Of a stretch of 64,000 nucleotides of DNA, positions 42,655-50,133 are shown one piece after another; the stretch's first letter is position 1, and each line of letters opens with the position of its first letter. Where the stretch lies: NCBI RefSeq assembly GCF_044458865.1, contig NZ_JBITIH010000019.1, forward strand, positions 62,001-126,000, written 5' to 3'. The notes beneath the pieces were generated by a model that saw only the letters and a program-made list of their open reading frames with translations, searched no databases and was not told where the DNA came from. Position numbers and translations under genes: made by a program. Origin of the DNA: Micromonospora_G sp044458865 (GTDB lineage: Bacteria; Actinomycetota; Actinomycetes; Mycobacteriales; Micromonosporaceae).

Positions 42655-44360
42655 GCACGCTGGACCGCAGGCGGTACGCCGCGCTCTACGGCCCCACCAC
42701 CGGGGACCGGATCCGGCTCGCGGACACGAACCTGCTGATCGAGGTCGAGCAGGACCACTGTGGGTACGGCGACGAGGCCGTCTTCGGCGGCGGCAAGGTG
42801 ATCCGCGAGTCGATGGGCCAGTCGACGGCGACCCGGGCCGAAGGCTCCCCCGACACCGTCATCACCGGCGCGGTGGTGCTCGACCACTGGGGCGTCGTCA
42901 AGGCCGACGTCGGCATCCGCGACGGTCGGATCGTGGCGCTCGGCAAGGCCGGCAACCCGGACACCATGGACGGGGTCCACCCGGCGCTGGTGATCGGTCC
43001 GGGCACCGAGATCATCGCCGGCAACGGCAAGATCCTGACCGCCGGTGGGATCGACAGTCACGTACACCTGATCTGCCCGCAGATCCTGGAAACGGCACTG
43101 GCCAGCGGCATCACCACGATCATGGGTGGCGGCACCGGCCCGGCCGAGGGGACCAAGGCGACCACGGTCACCCCGAACGCCTGGTACCTCGCCCGGATGC
43201 TCGCCTCGATCGACCCGTGGCCGGTGAACGTCCTGCTGCTCGGCAAGGGCAACACGGTCCGCGAAGAGTCGATGTGGGAACAGCTGCGCGGCGGGGCGGG
43301 TGGCTTCAAGCTGCACGAGGACTGGGGCACCACACCAGCCGCGATCGACGCCTGCCTGCGGGTCGCGGACGCCTCCGGGGTGCAGGTGGCCATCCACACC
43401 GACACCCTCAACGAGGCCGGTTTCGTCGCCGACACGCTGCGCGCCATCGCCGGCCGGTCGATCCACGCGTACCACACCGAGGGGGCGGGCGGCGGGCACG
43501 CGCCGGACATCATCACCGTCGCCGCCGAACCGAACGTGCTGCCGTCGTCGACGAACCCGACCCGGCCGTACACCCGCAACACCCTCGACGAGCACCTCGA
43601 CATGCTGATGGTCTGCCACCACCTGAACCCGACGGTGCCGGAGGACCTGGCCTTCGCCGAGAGCCGGATCCGGCCGAGCACCATGGCGGCCGAGGACGTG
43701 CTGCACGACCTCGGCGCGATCTCGATGATCGGGTCGGACGCGCAGGCGATGGGTCGCGCCGGTGAGGTCATCCTCCGCACCTGGCAGACCGCGCACGTGA
43801 TGAAGGCGCGGCGCGGGGCGCTGGCCGGCGACGGGTCCGCGGACAACCTGCGGGCCCGGCGGTACGTCGCCAAGTACACGATCTGCCCCGCCGTCGCGCA
43901 CGGCATCGACGCCGAAGTCGGCTCGGTCGAGTCGGGCAAGCTCGCCGACCTGGTGCTCTGGGACCCGGTCTTCTTCGGCGTACGCCCACACCTGGTACTC
44001 AAGGGCGGCATGATCGCCTGGGCGCAGATGGGTGACGCCAACGCCTCGATCCCGACCCCGCAGCCAGTGCTGCCCCGCCCGATGTTCGGCGCGTACGGTT
44101 CGGTGCCCGCCGCCACCAGTCTGGCGTTCGTCGCACCGGTCGCGATCGAGGAGAACCTCGGTGAGCGGATCGGCCTCAGCCGGCGCCTCGCCCCGGTGGC
44201 GGACGTACGGTCGCGCGGCAAGTCCGACATGCCGCTCAACGACACGCTCCCCCGGATCGAAGTCGACCCGGACACCTTCACCGTCCGGATCGACGGCGTG
44301 GTGATCGAACCCGAACCGGCGACCGAACTGCCGATGGCCCAACGCTACTTTCTCTTCTGA
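42651..44360 (+). CDS. ureC: Urease alpha subunit (catalytic)
   Basis: The 569-residue catalytic subunit holds the two-nickel site. It has the ligands in DSHVHLICPQ, the carbamylated-Lys segment GGAGGFKLHEDWG, HTDTLNEAGFVADT, and YHTEGAGGGHAPD. The flap sequence MLMVCHHLNPTVPEDLAFAE with the catalytic His and ESRIRPSTMAAEDVLHDLGA follow. The GTG start overlaps the ureB stop (GTGA). All key residues are present, so it should be active once nickel is inserted. Confidence 0.97.
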   Translation: MSTLDRRRYAALYGPTTGDRIRLADTNLLIEVEQDHCGYGDEAVFGGGKVIRESMGQSTATRAEGSPDTVITGAVVLDHWGVVKADVGIRDGRIVALGKAGNPDTMDGVHPALVIGPGTEIIAGNGKILTAGGIDSHVHLICPQILETALASGITTIMGGGTGPAEGTKATTVTPNAWYLARMLASIDPWPVNVLLLGKGNTVREESMWEQLRGGAGGFKLHEDWGTTPAAIDACLRVADASGVQVAIHTDTLNEAGFVADTLRAIAGRSIHAYHTEGAGGGHAPDIITVAAEPNVLPSSTNPTRPYTRNTLDEHLDMLMVCHHLNPTVPEDLAFAESRIRPSTMAAEDVLHDLGAISMIGSDAQAMGRAGEVILRTWQTAHVMKARRGALAGDGSADNLRARRYVAKYTICPAVAHGIDAEVGSVESGKLADLVLWDPVFFGVRPHLVLKGGMIAWAQMGDANASIPTPQPVLPRPMFGAYGSVPAATSLAFVAPVAIEENLGERIGLSRRLAPVADVRSRGKSDMPLNDTLPRIEVDPDTFTVRIDGVVIEPEPATELPMAQRYFLF

Positions 44361-44365
44361 CCGCC

Positions 44366-45043
44366 ATGTCGCTGACCACCACGCCCTCCCTCGCCACCCT
44401 CCTGGTCCTCGCCGACGGTCGGCTGCCCTCGGGCGGACACGCCCACTCCGGTGGGCTGGAGTCCGCGGTGACCAGCGGCCGGTTACGGGACCTGGCCGGG
44501 CTGGCCGATTTCCTGCGCGGCCGACTCGCCACCACCGGCCGGGTCGGCGCGGCGTTCGCCGCCTGCGCCTGCGCCGGCCGGGTGCCGGTCGCCGAACTCG
44601 ACCAGGGCCTCGACGCGCGTACGCCCTCGCCCGCGCTGCGTCGCGCCTCCCGGGCCCAGGGCCGGGCGCTGCTCCGCGCCGGACGGGCGATCTTCGGAAG
44701 CGTCGTGCTGCCGGCCGGGACACCACCCGCCGGACCGCACCAGCCGGTGGCGCTGGGACTGGTGAGCGCCGCCGCTGGGCTCGGACCGACCGAGGCGGCG
44801 GTGGCCAGCGCGTACGGCGCGATCAGCGGCCCGGCCAGTGCCGCCGTACGGCTGCTCGGCCTCGACCCGTACGCGGTCCACGCCCTGCTCGCCGGCCTGG
44901 CCGGCGAATGTGACCGGCTGGCGGCCGACGCGGCCGGCCGGGTCGACGATCCGGTCGACGACCTGCCCGCCGACTCCGCGCCCCTGCTGGAGATCGGTGC
45001 CGAACTGCACGCCTGCCAGGAGGTGCGTCTCTTTGCATCCTGA
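44366..45043 (+). CDS. ureF: Urease accessory protein UreF
   Basis: UreF acts with UreD and UreG in nickel insertion, gating UreG's GTPase. The 225-residue protein has the early DGRLPSGGHAHSGGLESAV typical of actinobacterial UreF, an all-helical body, and a C-terminal SAPLLEIGAELHACQEVRLF. It starts 5 nt after ureC, where most bacteria would carry ureE; no ureE is present. Its end overlaps the ureG start by 11 nt. Confidence 0.92.
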   Translation: MSLTTTPSLATLLVLADGRLPSGGHAHSGGLESAVTSGRLRDLAGLADFLRGRLATTGRVGAAFAACACAGRVPVAELDQGLDARTPSPALRRASRAQGRALLRAGRAIFGSVVLPAGTPPAGPHQPVALGLVSAAAGLGPTEAAVASAYGAISGPASAAVRLLGLDPYAVHALLAGLAGECDRLAADAAGRVDDPVDDLPADSAPLLEIGAELHACQEVRLFAS

Positions 45044-45818
45044 CCAGTCCGCCCGGCCCCACGCCAACGGCGGCGCGCCACACGACCACGGTCCGGAAGA
45101 AACACCGCACACCCATCCTGATCCGGAGGTGGACCCGCACCCACCGCTGCCCGACGCCCCCACCGGCGCCCGCGCGTTGCGGGTGGGGATCGGCGGGCCG
45201 GTCGGCTCGGGCAAGACCGCGCTGGTCGCCGCGCTGTGCCGGACCCTCGCCGCCGAACTGCGGCTGGCGGTGGTGACCAACGACATCTACACCACCGAGG
45301 ACGCCGATTTCCTGCTCCGCCACGGCGTGCTGCCGGCCGAACGGATCCGGGCGGTGGAAACCGGCTGCTGCCCGCACACCGCGATCCGCGACGACATCTC
45401 CGCCAACCTGGACGCGGTGGAGGAGTTGGAAACGACGCTCGGGCCGCTGGACCTGGTGCTGGTGGAGAGCGGCGGGGACAACCTCACCGCGACCTTCAGC
45501 AAAGGGCTGATCGACCAGCAGATCTTCGTGGTCGACGTGGCCGGCGGCGACAAGGTGCCACGCAAGGGCGGGCCCGGGGTCACCGGCGCCGACCTGCTGG
45601 TGATCAACAAAACGGATCTGGCACCGCTGGTCGGGGCGGACCTGTCGGTGATGGAACGGGACGCGGCGGCCCGTCGCGGCAACCTCCCGACGGTCTTCCT
45701 CTCCCTGGTACGTGACCCGGCGGCAACCCCGGTGGCGCAGTGGGTCCGTACGCTCGTCGCCGCCCACACCCGAGGCGGCGCCGCCGACGCCGGGCCCGTA
45801 CACGTACCACCGCGTTGA
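45033..45818 (+). CDS. ureG: Urease accessory GTPase UreG with His-rich N-terminus
   Basis: UreG is the SIMIBI GTPase that delivers nickel to urease. The 261-residue protein has a 50-residue N-terminal extension with seven His (ARPHANGGAPHDHG, EETPHTHPDP) and then the core: P-loop GIGGPVGSGKTALV, VVTNDIYTTEDA, the nickel-binding ETGCCPHTAIRDD with its Cys-Pro-His, ESGGDNLTATF and NKTDLAP. The TTG start at 45033 is supported by AGGAGG 9 nt upstream, inside the ureF end. The His-rich tail may store nickel in place of the missing UreE. Confidence 0.92.
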   Translation: MHPDQSARPHANGGAPHDHGPEETPHTHPDPEVDPHPPLPDAPTGARALRVGIGGPVGSGKTALVAALCRTLAAELRLAVVTNDIYTTEDADFLLRHGVLPAERIRAVETGCCPHTAIRDDISANLDAVEELETTLGPLDLVLVESGGDNLTATFSKGLIDQQIFVVDVAGGDKVPRKGGPGVTGADLLVINKTDLAPLVGADLSVMERDAAARRGNLPTVFLSLVRDPAATPVAQWVRTLVAAHTRGGAADAGPVHVPPR

Positions 45819-46624
45819 TGCGGGCGACGGCCCGGATCGTGGCCGTCGCGGACGGTGCGCGAGGCACCCGACTGGCGGAACTGCACGGCGAGGCGCCGCT
45901 GCTGATCCGGCGGACCAGGGCCGCCCCCACCGACGACGGCGAAGTCCAGGTGCACCTGGTCGGCGGGGCGGCCGGCCCACTCGGCGGCGACCGGTTACGG
46001 ATCGAACTGACCGTCGGCGCCGGGGCACTGCTCTGCGTACGGACCGTGGCCGCGTCACTGGTCCTGCCCGGTGCCGGCGGGCGGCGCTCCCGACTGGAGG
46101 TGACCGCCCGGGTGGAGGCGGGCGGGCGACTGCGCTGGCTGCCCGAGCCGCTGATCGGCGCGGCCCGCTGCGACCACCTCTCCCGATCCGTCCTGGAGGT
46201 GGCCGACGGCGCGGGCCTGGTCTGGCGGGACGAACTGGTGTGCGGGCGGCACGGCGAGCCGGTCGGCGACGTACGGATCGACACGACCCTGCGCTACGCC
46301 GGACGTACGCTGCTCCGCAACGAACTCGCGGTGGGTCCGCGCGCCCCGGGCTGGGCCGGGGCGGCTCGACTCAGCGCCGCCCGGGTCACCGGCTCGCTGC
46401 TCCTGGTCGACCCGGCCTGGGCCGGGACCGGGCCACCCGGACCAGCGCCGCTGGGACCGTACGCGGCCCGGATGCCGCTGGGACCGTACGCGGCCAGGAT
46501 GCCGCTGGCCGGCGGGCCGGCAGTGTTGCTCAGCGCGGCCGGCGCCGACCTGGCAACGGTCCGCGACGCCCTGGACGGGTCACGAGTCGGGGCTTCTCTT
46601 TCGTCCGGACGACAGGGGAAATAA
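45818..46624 (+). CDS. ureD: Urease accessory protein UreD
   Basis: UreD (UreH) binds apo-urease and channels nickel from UreG. The 268-residue protein is beta-rich with the family segments LLIRRTRAAP, GGDRLRIELTVGAGALLCVR and PEPLIGAARCDHLSRSVLEV. The ATG shares a base with the ureG stop (TGATG). Near residue 211 a 9-residue unit LGPYAARMP is present twice through a 27-bp duplication; it lies in a weakly conserved region. Confidence 0.9.
   Translation: MRATARIVAVADGARGTRLAELHGEAPLLIRRTRAAPTDDGEVQVHLVGGAAGPLGGDRLRIELTVGAGALLCVRTVAASLVLPGAGGRRSRLEVTARVEAGGRLRWLPEPLIGAARCDHLSRSVLEVADGAGLVWRDELVCGRHGEPVGDVRIDTTLRYAGRTLLRNELAVGPRAPGWAGAARLSAARVTGSLLLVDPAWAGTGPPGPAPLGPYAARMPLGPYAARMPLAGGPAVLLSAAGADLATVRDALDGSRVGASLSSGRQGK
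46447..46500 (+). repeat. 27-bp in-frame tandem duplication in ureD
   Basis: Two copies (46447-46473, 46474-46500) differ at one base, and the first 8 bases of a third copy follow. The near identity suggests a recent slippage event. Confidence 0.85.
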
Positions 46625-46671
46625 GGTTCGCGTTTGGATGCGGGTACGGGCCGGGGTCGAGGAGTGGACGC

Positions 46672-46995
46672 ATGGTGTGGATTCTGTTGGCCGGCGCGAT
46701 CCTCAGTGAGGTGACCGCGACTATCGCCCTGCGAATCTCCCACGGGTTCTCGAAGCTGGTGCCGTCGGTGATCGTCGTCGTCGGCTACCTGATCGCGTTC
46801 GGCCTCCTCGCCGAGGTGCTGAAACGGGGCATGCCGGTGGGTGTGGCGTACGGGGTCTGGTCGGCGATCGGCGTGGCCCTGGTCGCGGCGATCGGTGCCG
46901 CGTTCCTCGGCGACAGCCTGACCTGGATCCAGGTCGGTGGACTGGTCCTGGTGATCGCCGGAGTGGCGGCGCTGGAACTGGGAGCGCGTCACTGA
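46672..46995 (+). CDS. Small multidrug resistance (SMR) exporter, EmrE/Mmr type
   Basis: This is a proton-coupled exporter of cationic compounds, working as an antiparallel dimer. The 107-residue, four-helix protein has the essential Glu13 in LAGAILSEVTATIALRISHG, GFSKLVPSVIVVVGYL, and VAYGVWSAIGVALVAAIGA. The residues after Glu13 fit the EmrE-type drug exporters better than the Gdx guanidinium exporters, which would otherwise be a tempting link to urease. GGAG lies about 9 nt before the ATG. Confidence 0.88.
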   Translation: MVWILLAGAILSEVTATIALRISHGFSKLVPSVIVVVGYLIAFGLLAEVLKRGMPVGVAYGVWSAIGVALVAAIGAAFLGDSLTWIQVGGLVLVIAGVAALELGARH

Positions 46996-47071
46996 CGGTG
47001 TCACCCCGGAGGGCTCAACGACCGTCCGCAATCGCCGGACCTGCACCAATGCTCCGCAGTACGGTGACCGA

Positions 47072-47740
47072 ATGCGACCCGTGCCGTGGTGGGCCCTCCT
47101 CTCCGCGACCGGCGCTCCGTTCTTCCTGATCGGTGGCTGGACCGCCGGGGCGGCCCGTCAGCCGGACCACTACGACCCGGTCTTCGACACCATCAGCGTG
47201 CTGGCCGGACCCGGTGCGACCGACGCGTGGATCATGTTGCTCGGGCTGGCCGCGGCCGGCGCCTGTTACGTGGTCACCGCCATCGGGCTGACCGTGGCCG
47301 GGTTGCTGGGCCGGAGCCTGCTCGCGCTCGGCGGGATCGCGACCGGCCTGGTGGCGCTCTTCCCACAACCGGAGAACGGCGGTTCGAACGAGCACGCCTT
47401 CGTCGCCGGCACCGCCTTCGTCGCGCTCGCCCTCTGGCCGGTGGCGTCGACGCTGGCCCTGCGGGACAGGTACTGGCCAACCTGGGCGGAGACCATCTCG
47501 CCGGACACCCCCCGCCCCTGGGCGGTACGCCGCACCGCGGCGATCCTGGCGAGCCTCGTGCCGATCGGGCTCTGCGCCTGGTTCGGCGTCGAGATGTTCA
47601 CCCGCGGACCCTGGATCGGGCTGACCGAGCGGTTCGCGGCCGGCGCCGAGTCACTCTGGCCGATGGTGGTCGCGATCAGCGCCCGCCTCACCCCCTTCAC
47701 CCTCCCCGCCACCACCGCCACCACCGAACCTCCCTTGTAA
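47072..47740 (+). CDS. DUF998 membrane protein
   Basis: Function unknown. The 222-residue protein has six predicted helices and fits DUF998: early FFLIGGWTAGAARQPDHYDP, FDTISVLAGPGATDAWIML, then NGGSNEHAFVAGTAFVALAL. The stop TAA lies inside the first half of a repeated palindromic element, so the end of the gene has been shaped by that insertion or the element uses it. Confidence 0.8.
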   Translation: MRPVPWWALLSATGAPFFLIGGWTAGAARQPDHYDPVFDTISVLAGPGATDAWIMLLGLAAAGACYVVTAIGLTVAGLLGRSLLALGGIATGLVALFPQPENGGSNEHAFVAGTAFVALALWPVASTLALRDRYWPTWAETISPDTPRPWAVRRTAAILASLVPIGLCAWFGVEMFTRGPWIGLTERFAAGAESLWPMVVAISARLTPFTLPATTATTEPPL

Positions 47741-47790
47741 GGAAGGGCCCCTTGTTATCGCTTTCCGTATAGGAAGGGCCCCTTCTTAAC
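47738..47790. repeat. Palindromic repeat family, copy A (two half-units in direct orientation)
   Basis: TAAGGAAGGGCCCCTTGTTAT (47738-47758) is followed after a short spacer by ATAGGAAGGGCCCCTTCTTAA (47769-47789). Copies B and C carry the same 20-bp unit as inverted pairs. Each half has its own GGGCCC palindrome and can fold. Confidence 0.85.
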
Positions 47791-47913
47791 GTCGGGGGCA
47801 GCGCTGGCGGAGGGTGCCAGGGGCATCGCGGAGCATTGTTCGCAACGACGTACATCTATATGATTCGCGGACCGCACACTCCACCACCTGGCACCCGTGA
47901 TCCGGAGGCCCCC

Positions 47914-48753
47914 ATGTCCCTCACCCGGCACGCCCTGTCCCTGCTCACCGCCGCGTCCGTCCTGATCGGCTCGGTCGTCGTCGGCACCCTCCCCGCCGCC
48001 GCCGATCCCGGTCCCCCGCCGAGCGCGATGACCGGTCTCGGTGACTCGATCACCCGTGGCTTCAACGCCTGCGGCTGGTACGTCGACTGCCCGTCGCGCT
48101 CGTTCAGCACCGGAGACAACGTCTCGGTCAACGCTCACTACCTGCGGATCCGGGTCGCCAACCCGGCCATCAACGGCCGCAACCACAACGACTCGCAGAC
48201 CGGGGCCGACTCCGCCGACCTGCTCGGCCAGGCCAACAGCGCGGTCTCCCGAGGCGGGCAGTACGTGACCGTGCTGATCGGCGCGAACGACGCCTGCACC
48301 GGTTCCGAGTCGAGCATGACCACGGTCGGTACGTTCCGCGCCAACATCGACGCCGGGCTCAACCGACTCAGGACCGGCCTACCGGGCGCCCGGGTCTTCG
48401 TGATCAGTGTGCCGGACATCCAGCGACTCTGGTCGGTCGGCCGGGGCAGCGGGAGCGCCCGTACCGCATGGAGTCTTTTCGGCATCTGCCAGTCGATGCT
48501 GGCCAACCCGACCTCGAACGCGCAGGCCGACGTCGATCGCCGCAACCGGGTACGGCAGCGCGTCGTCGACTACAACACGCAGCTCGCTCAGGCATGTGCC
48601 GCGTACGGGGCAAACTGCACATTCGACAACAATGCAGTGTTCAACTACCCGTTCGCCTTGAACCAGCTCTCCGGTTGGGACTACTTCCACCCGAACGCCA
48701 CCGGTCAGCAGGTGTTGGCCAACGTCACCTACGCCGCCGGCTTCGGCTGGTAG
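47914..48753 (+). CDS. Secreted SGNH/GDSL hydrolase
   Basis: This is a predicted extracellular esterase or lipase. The 279-residue precursor has a signal peptide (LLTAASVLIGSVVVGTLPAAA) and the SGNH blocks: MTGLGDSITRGFNACGWYVD (block I Ser), VANPAINGRN, LIGANDACTG (block III Asn), and DYFHPNATGQQ (catalytic Asp/His). Six cysteines likely form disulfides, as in streptomycete esterases. The ATG at 47914 has GGAGG 8 nt upstream. It is a single gene flanked by repeat copies A and B. Confidence 0.88.
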   Translation: MSLTRHALSLLTAASVLIGSVVVGTLPAAADPGPPPSAMTGLGDSITRGFNACGWYVDCPSRSFSTGDNVSVNAHYLRIRVANPAINGRNHNDSQTGADSADLLGQANSAVSRGGQYVTVLIGANDACTGSESSMTTVGTFRANIDAGLNRLRTGLPGARVFVISVPDIQRLWSVGRGSGSARTAWSLFGICQSMLANPTSNAQADVDRRNRVRQRVVDYNTQLAQACAAYGANCTFDNNAVFNYPFALNQLSGWDYFHPNATGQQVLANVTYAAGFGW

Positions 48754-48769
48754 AGCCGGCCCACCAAGG

Positions 48770-48821
48770 TTAGGAAGGGCCCCTTGTTATACAGAAAACG
48801 ATAACAAGGGGCCCTTCCTTA
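48770..48821. terminator. Palindromic repeat family, copy B (hairpin terminator-like)
   Basis: TTAGGAAGGGCCCCTTGTTAT (48770-48790), loop ACAGAAAACG and ATAACAAGGGGCCCTTCCTTA (48801-48821) form a stem of about 20 bp with one mismatch, 17 nt after the SGNH stop. It likely ends that transcript. Confidence 0.85.
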
Positions 48822-48845
48822 CTCCTCAATGGTCCAGGTCAGGGG

Positions 48846-48874
48846 GTATACATCGCGGGTATACACCTCGTGTA
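48846..48874. promoter_or_regulatory. Candidate PadR operator
   Basis: Two GTATAC hexamers (48846-48851 and 48859-48864) within a GGTATACA direct repeat are followed by TACAC-CTC-GTGTA (48862-48874). The cluster ends 12 nt before the padR start, so binding would block its own transcription. PadR-type autoregulation is common. Confidence 0.5.
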
Positions 48875-48886
48875 GAGTCTGCTCCC

Positions 48887-49411
48887 ATGTCAATCCCGCA
48901 GACCTTCCTGGGGCTCCTCGAATCCCGCCCCCGCCACGGCTACGACCTGAAACGGGCGTACGACGAACGCTTCGGGCACGGCCGGCCGCTGCACTACGGA
49001 CAGGTCTATTCGACCCTCGCCCGGCTGTTGAAGAGCGGACTGGTCGAGGTCGACGGCGTCGAACCGGGCGAGGGACCGGAACGCAAGCGGTACGCGGTCA
49101 CCGCTTCCGGCGTGACCGACGTGCAGCGTTGGCTGGCCAACCCGGAAAAGCCTGACCTCTACCTGCAGAGCACGCTCTACACCAAGGTCCTGCTCGCCCT
49201 GATGACCGAGCGGAACGCGGCCGAGATCCTCGACGTCCAGCGGGCCGAACACCTACGCCTGATGCGCGAACTCACCCAGCGGAAGATCAGCGGCGACCTC
49301 GCCGACCAGCTCATCTGCGACCACGCCCTGTTCCACCTTGAGGCGGACCTGCGCTGGCTGGAACTGACCACCGCCCGGCTCGACCAACTCGCCACGGCGG
49401 TGCGCGGATGA
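48887..49411 (+). CDS. PadR-family transcriptional regulator
   Basis: This is a predicted repressor of the ABC exporter genes that follow. The 174-residue protein has the PadR winged helix (FLGLLESRPRHGYDLKRAYD, LHYGQVYSTLARLLKSGLVE), a beta-wing (GPERKRYAVTASG) and a C-terminal dimerisation helix (HALFHLEADLRWLELTTARL). Its stop overlaps the ATPase start by 4 nt. Confidence 0.9.
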   Translation: MSIPQTFLGLLESRPRHGYDLKRAYDERFGHGRPLHYGQVYSTLARLLKSGLVEVDGVEPGEGPERKRYAVTASGVTDVQRWLANPEKPDLYLQSTLYTKVLLALMTERNAAEILDVQRAEHLRLMRELTQRKISGDLADQLICDHALFHLEADLRWLELTTARLDQLATAVRG

Positions 49412-50133
49412 GCGCCGACCGCGACGAACCACAGCCGACCACCGAGCCGGCCGACGCTCCCCTGCTCGTCGGCCTCGACCTGCACAAGGCGTACGGGCCG
49501 ACGCCGGCACTGGACGGCGCGTCGATCAGCATCCGCAGCGGCGAGGTGGTCGCCGTGATGGGTCCCTCCGGCTCCGGCAAGTCCACCCTGCTGCACTGCC
49601 TTGCCGGCATCGTGACGCCCGACGCCGGCCAGATCCACTACCGGGACCGGGAACTGTCGGCGATGTCGGACGCCGAACGCAGCGCCCTGCGTCGGAGCGA
49701 GTTCGGGTTCGTCTTCCAGTTCGGCCAGTTGGTGCCCGAGCTGACCTGTCTGGAGAACGTCGCCCTGCCGCTGCGGCTGGACGGCGTCCGCCGCCGGGAG
49801 GCCGAACGACGGGCCGGCGAGTGGCTGGAGCGGCTGGAGGTCACCGACGTGGCCGGCAAACGGCCGGGCGAGGTCTCCGGCGGGCAGGGCCAACGGGTGG
49901 CGGTCGGCCGGGCGTTGGTCACCGATCCCCAGGTGCTCTTCGCCGACGAGCCGACCGGAGCCCTGGACTCGCTCAACGGCGAACGGGTGATGCGGCTGTT
50001 CACCGAGGCCGCCCGGCAGACCGGCGCCGCAGTGGTGCTGGTGACCCACGAACCACGGGTGGCCGCGTACTCCGACCGCGAGGTCGTGGTCCGCGACGGC
50101 CGTACCCGTGATCTGGAGATGGTGACCCCGTGA
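49408..50133 (+). CDS. ABC transporter ATP-binding protein, LolD/MacB type
   Basis: This is the ATPase of a FtsX-type exporter. The 241-residue protein has Walker A GPSGSGKSTLLHCLAG, Q-loop FQFGQLVPELTCLENVALPL, signature VSGGQGQRVAVGRALV, Walker B LFADEPTGALDS and H-loop VTHEPRVA. It overlaps both padR and the permease by 4 nt, so the three form one translationally coupled module. Confidence 0.92.
   Translation: MSADRDEPQPTTEPADAPLLVGLDLHKAYGPTPALDGASISIRSGEVVAVMGPSGSGKSTLLHCLAGIVTPDAGQIHYRDRELSAMSDAERSALRRSEFGFVFQFGQLVPELTCLENVALPLRLDGVRRREAERRAGEWLERLEVTDVAGKRPGEVSGGQGQRVAVGRALVTDPQVLFADEPTGALDSLNGERVMRLFTEAARQTGAAVVLVTHEPRVAAYSDREVVVRDGRTRDLEMVTP

Noticed and set aside
42618..44726. A 702-codon minus-strand frame opposite ureC
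   Set aside because: Antisense shadow; ureC has every catalytic residue and is coupled to ureB.
46672..46995. Guanidinium exporter (Gdx) next to urease, suggesting guanidine use
   Set aside because: Residues after the essential Glu fit EmrE/Mmr drug exporters, no guanidine riboswitch fits in the 47-nt gap, and no guanidine-degrading gene is present.
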